DNA from: Porphyromonadaceae bacterium UBA4277
Lineage (GTDB): Bacteria > Bacteroidota > Bacteroidia > Bacteroidales > Muribaculaceae
NCBI GenBank assembly: GCA_002395965.1
Contig: DGVT01000016.1
Coordinates: 1-14,199 of the forward strand
DNA length: 14,199 nt
Direction of reading: 5' to 3'
This document shows, in pieces, positions 13,283 to 14,199 of this stretch. Both the position numbers and the translations under genes were made by a program. Position 1 is the first letter of the stretch, and every line of letters begins with the position of its first letter. The notes under the pieces are model-generated. The model had not been told where the DNA came from. It saw only the letters and a list, made by a program, of their open reading frames with translations, and did not search any database.

Positions 13283-13316
13283 CTTGTGGGGCAGGCCGTG
13301 CAAACGGCTTGTCAAG
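13283..13316 (+). other. Hairpin with GCAA tetraloop in the leader of the phosphoethanolamine transferase gene
   Basis: CAGGCCGT (13292-13299) pairs with ACGGCTTG (13304-13311) over 8 bp with one G-U pair, capped by a GNRA-type GCAA loop. An outer CTTG/CAAG pairing (13283-13286 with 13313-13316) extends it across an internal loop. It ends 27 bases before the ATG at 13344. It may be a leader control element or the 3' end of the preceding transcript. I do not match it to a known riboswitch. Confidence 0.4.
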
Positions 13317-13343
13317 GGAATTATACACATTTTTCTGAGTAAA

Positions 13344-14199
13344 ATGCTTAATATAAAAGATAAATTGAACAGGGGTGCTTCAATTATATTGCGGCCATTG
13401 TCACAAGAGCTTCCCTTCGTTGTAATCAACTTCGTTCTTTTCACGGCCGAGACTTGGCACATCATAGCTCGCAACAGTGCGTCGCTGGTGCGCCTTCAGT
13501 GGCCTGCCATCATGGACAACCTCACGGGGTATCTGCTGATCGGCTTTCTGCTGTCGTATTTGATGGCTGCAGTGGTTGTGCATAGCCCCCTTAGGCTGCG
13601 TCGTGCGTTAAAGTCACTGTTCTATGGCTTGACGGTGTGTATGTTTGCCGTTGAGGTGTTCCTGACGCTGTGTTTCCACACAGTGCTGTCACCCAATCTG
13701 CTGATGGTAGTGGGTGAGACGACACCAGGCGAGACGCTTGAGTTCTGGGACACTTTCGGCCTTACGGCCGAAGCCTTATTCTCCTATTTAATCGTATTGA
13801 TTCTTGTCTTGTTGATAGTAGCCTGCGAACGCCGTTGGCGCCCCCGCCTGTTTTCATCACGCCGGGTGTGGTTGTGGGGTGCCGCATTGATATTGCTTCT
13901 CTTGTCGGGCAGCGTGGTGAGCTGCCGCTTATTCACCGTGCTTTATAACTGCCGCGTGAGCAGTGAGCTTGAAGCGACGCAAGAGTTTTCAGAAGGAGAT
14001 AGCGGCATGGACTCTTTTACCCGGCTTCTCTATTCGTTCCATGCTCTTTCGGCTACCGCAAATGAGATAAATCTTGCCGTAGCCACCAGTGCCACGGTTC
14101 CGTCGTCGGCGGTGACGGCCAGCGACAGTGCCGTTGTCGTTGTGGTGATAGGCGAGTCCTATATCAAGTGCCATAGCCAGCTCTATGGCTATCATCACG
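13344..14199 (+). CDS. Phosphoethanolamine transferase-like membrane sulfatase (3' end outside window)
   Basis: Enzymes of the EptA/EptB type move phosphoethanolamine from phosphatidylethanolamine to lipid A or core sugars on the periplasmic face of the inner membrane, and often raise resistance to cationic peptides. The frame runs off the window end after 285 complete codons. Five hydrophobic segments fit the N-terminal membrane domain: about 24-41, 61-80, 92-111, 145-161 and 175-194. A loop motif ETTPGETLEFWDTF (125-138) matches the ET/N-x-x-E-x-x-EF loop of this family. The soluble sulfatase-fold domain begins with SAVVVVVIGESYIKCHSQLYGY (262-283), where Glu271 is the expected first zinc ligand. 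The catalytic Thr lies beyond the window. The ATG at 13344 is the first good start. Substrate is inferred, since related Bacteroidetes transferases vary. Confidence 0.87.
   Translation, partial: MLNIKDKLNRGASIILRPLSQELPFVVINFVLFTAETWHIIARNSASLVRLQWPAIMDNLTGYLLIGFLLSYLMAAVVVHSPLRLRRALKSLFYGLTVCMFAVEVFLTLCFHTVLSPNLLMVVGETTPGETLEFWDTFGLTAEALFSYLIVLILVLLIVACERRWRPRLFSSRRVWLWGAALILLLLSGSVVSCRLFTVLYNCRVSSELEATQEFSEGDSGMDSFTRLLYSFHALSATANEINLAVATSATVPSSAVTASDSAVVVVVIGESYIKCHSQLYGYHH

Noticed and set aside
12894..13474. Minus-strand ORFs across the second small gene and the leader of the membrane sulfatase
   Set aside because: They run through the hairpin region and into the 5' end of a clear membrane-protein gene on the other strand; no domain or signal is seen.

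Overview
The window looks like chromosome of a gut-type member of the order Bacteroidales; Muribaculaceae is my guess, not proven. Support comes from a eukaryote-type IleS C-terminus, an LspA with the long Bacteroidetes insertion, a DUF4296 lipoprotein, an OMPP1/FadL-like porin, a membrane-bound TPR regulator of the kind common in this phylum, and promoters resembling the Bacteroidetes -7 consensus TAnnTTTG in place of sigma70 boxes. No tRNA, rRNA, transposase or CRISPR array was recognised.

Bases 1-3596 (plus strand) are a compact housekeeping run: the 3' end of ileS, a DksA/TraR-like protein that has lost most of its zinc cysteines, lspA (overlapping the previous stop by one base), a DUF4296 lipoprotein that LspA would itself mature, and a small orphan protein. 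A tRNA-dihydrouridine synthase (3627-4541, minus) converges on this run and has its own promoter. Then come three plus-strand units: an exported Tyr/Trp- then Gly/Ser/Arg-rich protein (4816-6081), an OMPP1/FadL-type outer-membrane protein ended by a clear terminator (6290-7935), and a Pif1/RecD-like helicase with a C-terminal TPR domain (7988-10060).

From 10127 the window changes character. A 618-residue signal-anchored TPR protein with one transmembrane helix, a coiled coil and a helix-turn-helix-like tail is encoded by a gene whose 5' third is very GC-rich and whose remainder is AT-rich. Two identical 43-bp palindromic repeats sit in frame in the GC-rich part. Downstream lies a promoter with a perfect -7 box, no recognisable -33 box and, in its place, an operator-like array (two ATAGGACTA copies 21 bp apart enclosing a 17-bp palindrome). 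This promoter leads into a small secreted protein whose start codon is put out of frame by a run of ten A residues right after the ATG. One base fewer would restore a textbook signal peptide, so the gene may be phase-variable, rescued by slippage, decayed or mis-sequenced. A second small gene (12719-13197) also carries a frameshift. The window ends inside a phosphoethanolamine transferase-like membrane sulfatase (from 13344), probably acting on lipid A, preceded by a hairpin capped by a GCAA tetraloop.

The most promising unit is 10127-13197: a membrane-spanning regulator, an operator-like promoter that could be its target, and a secreted protein switchable at a homopolymer. That link is inference from position and architecture only.
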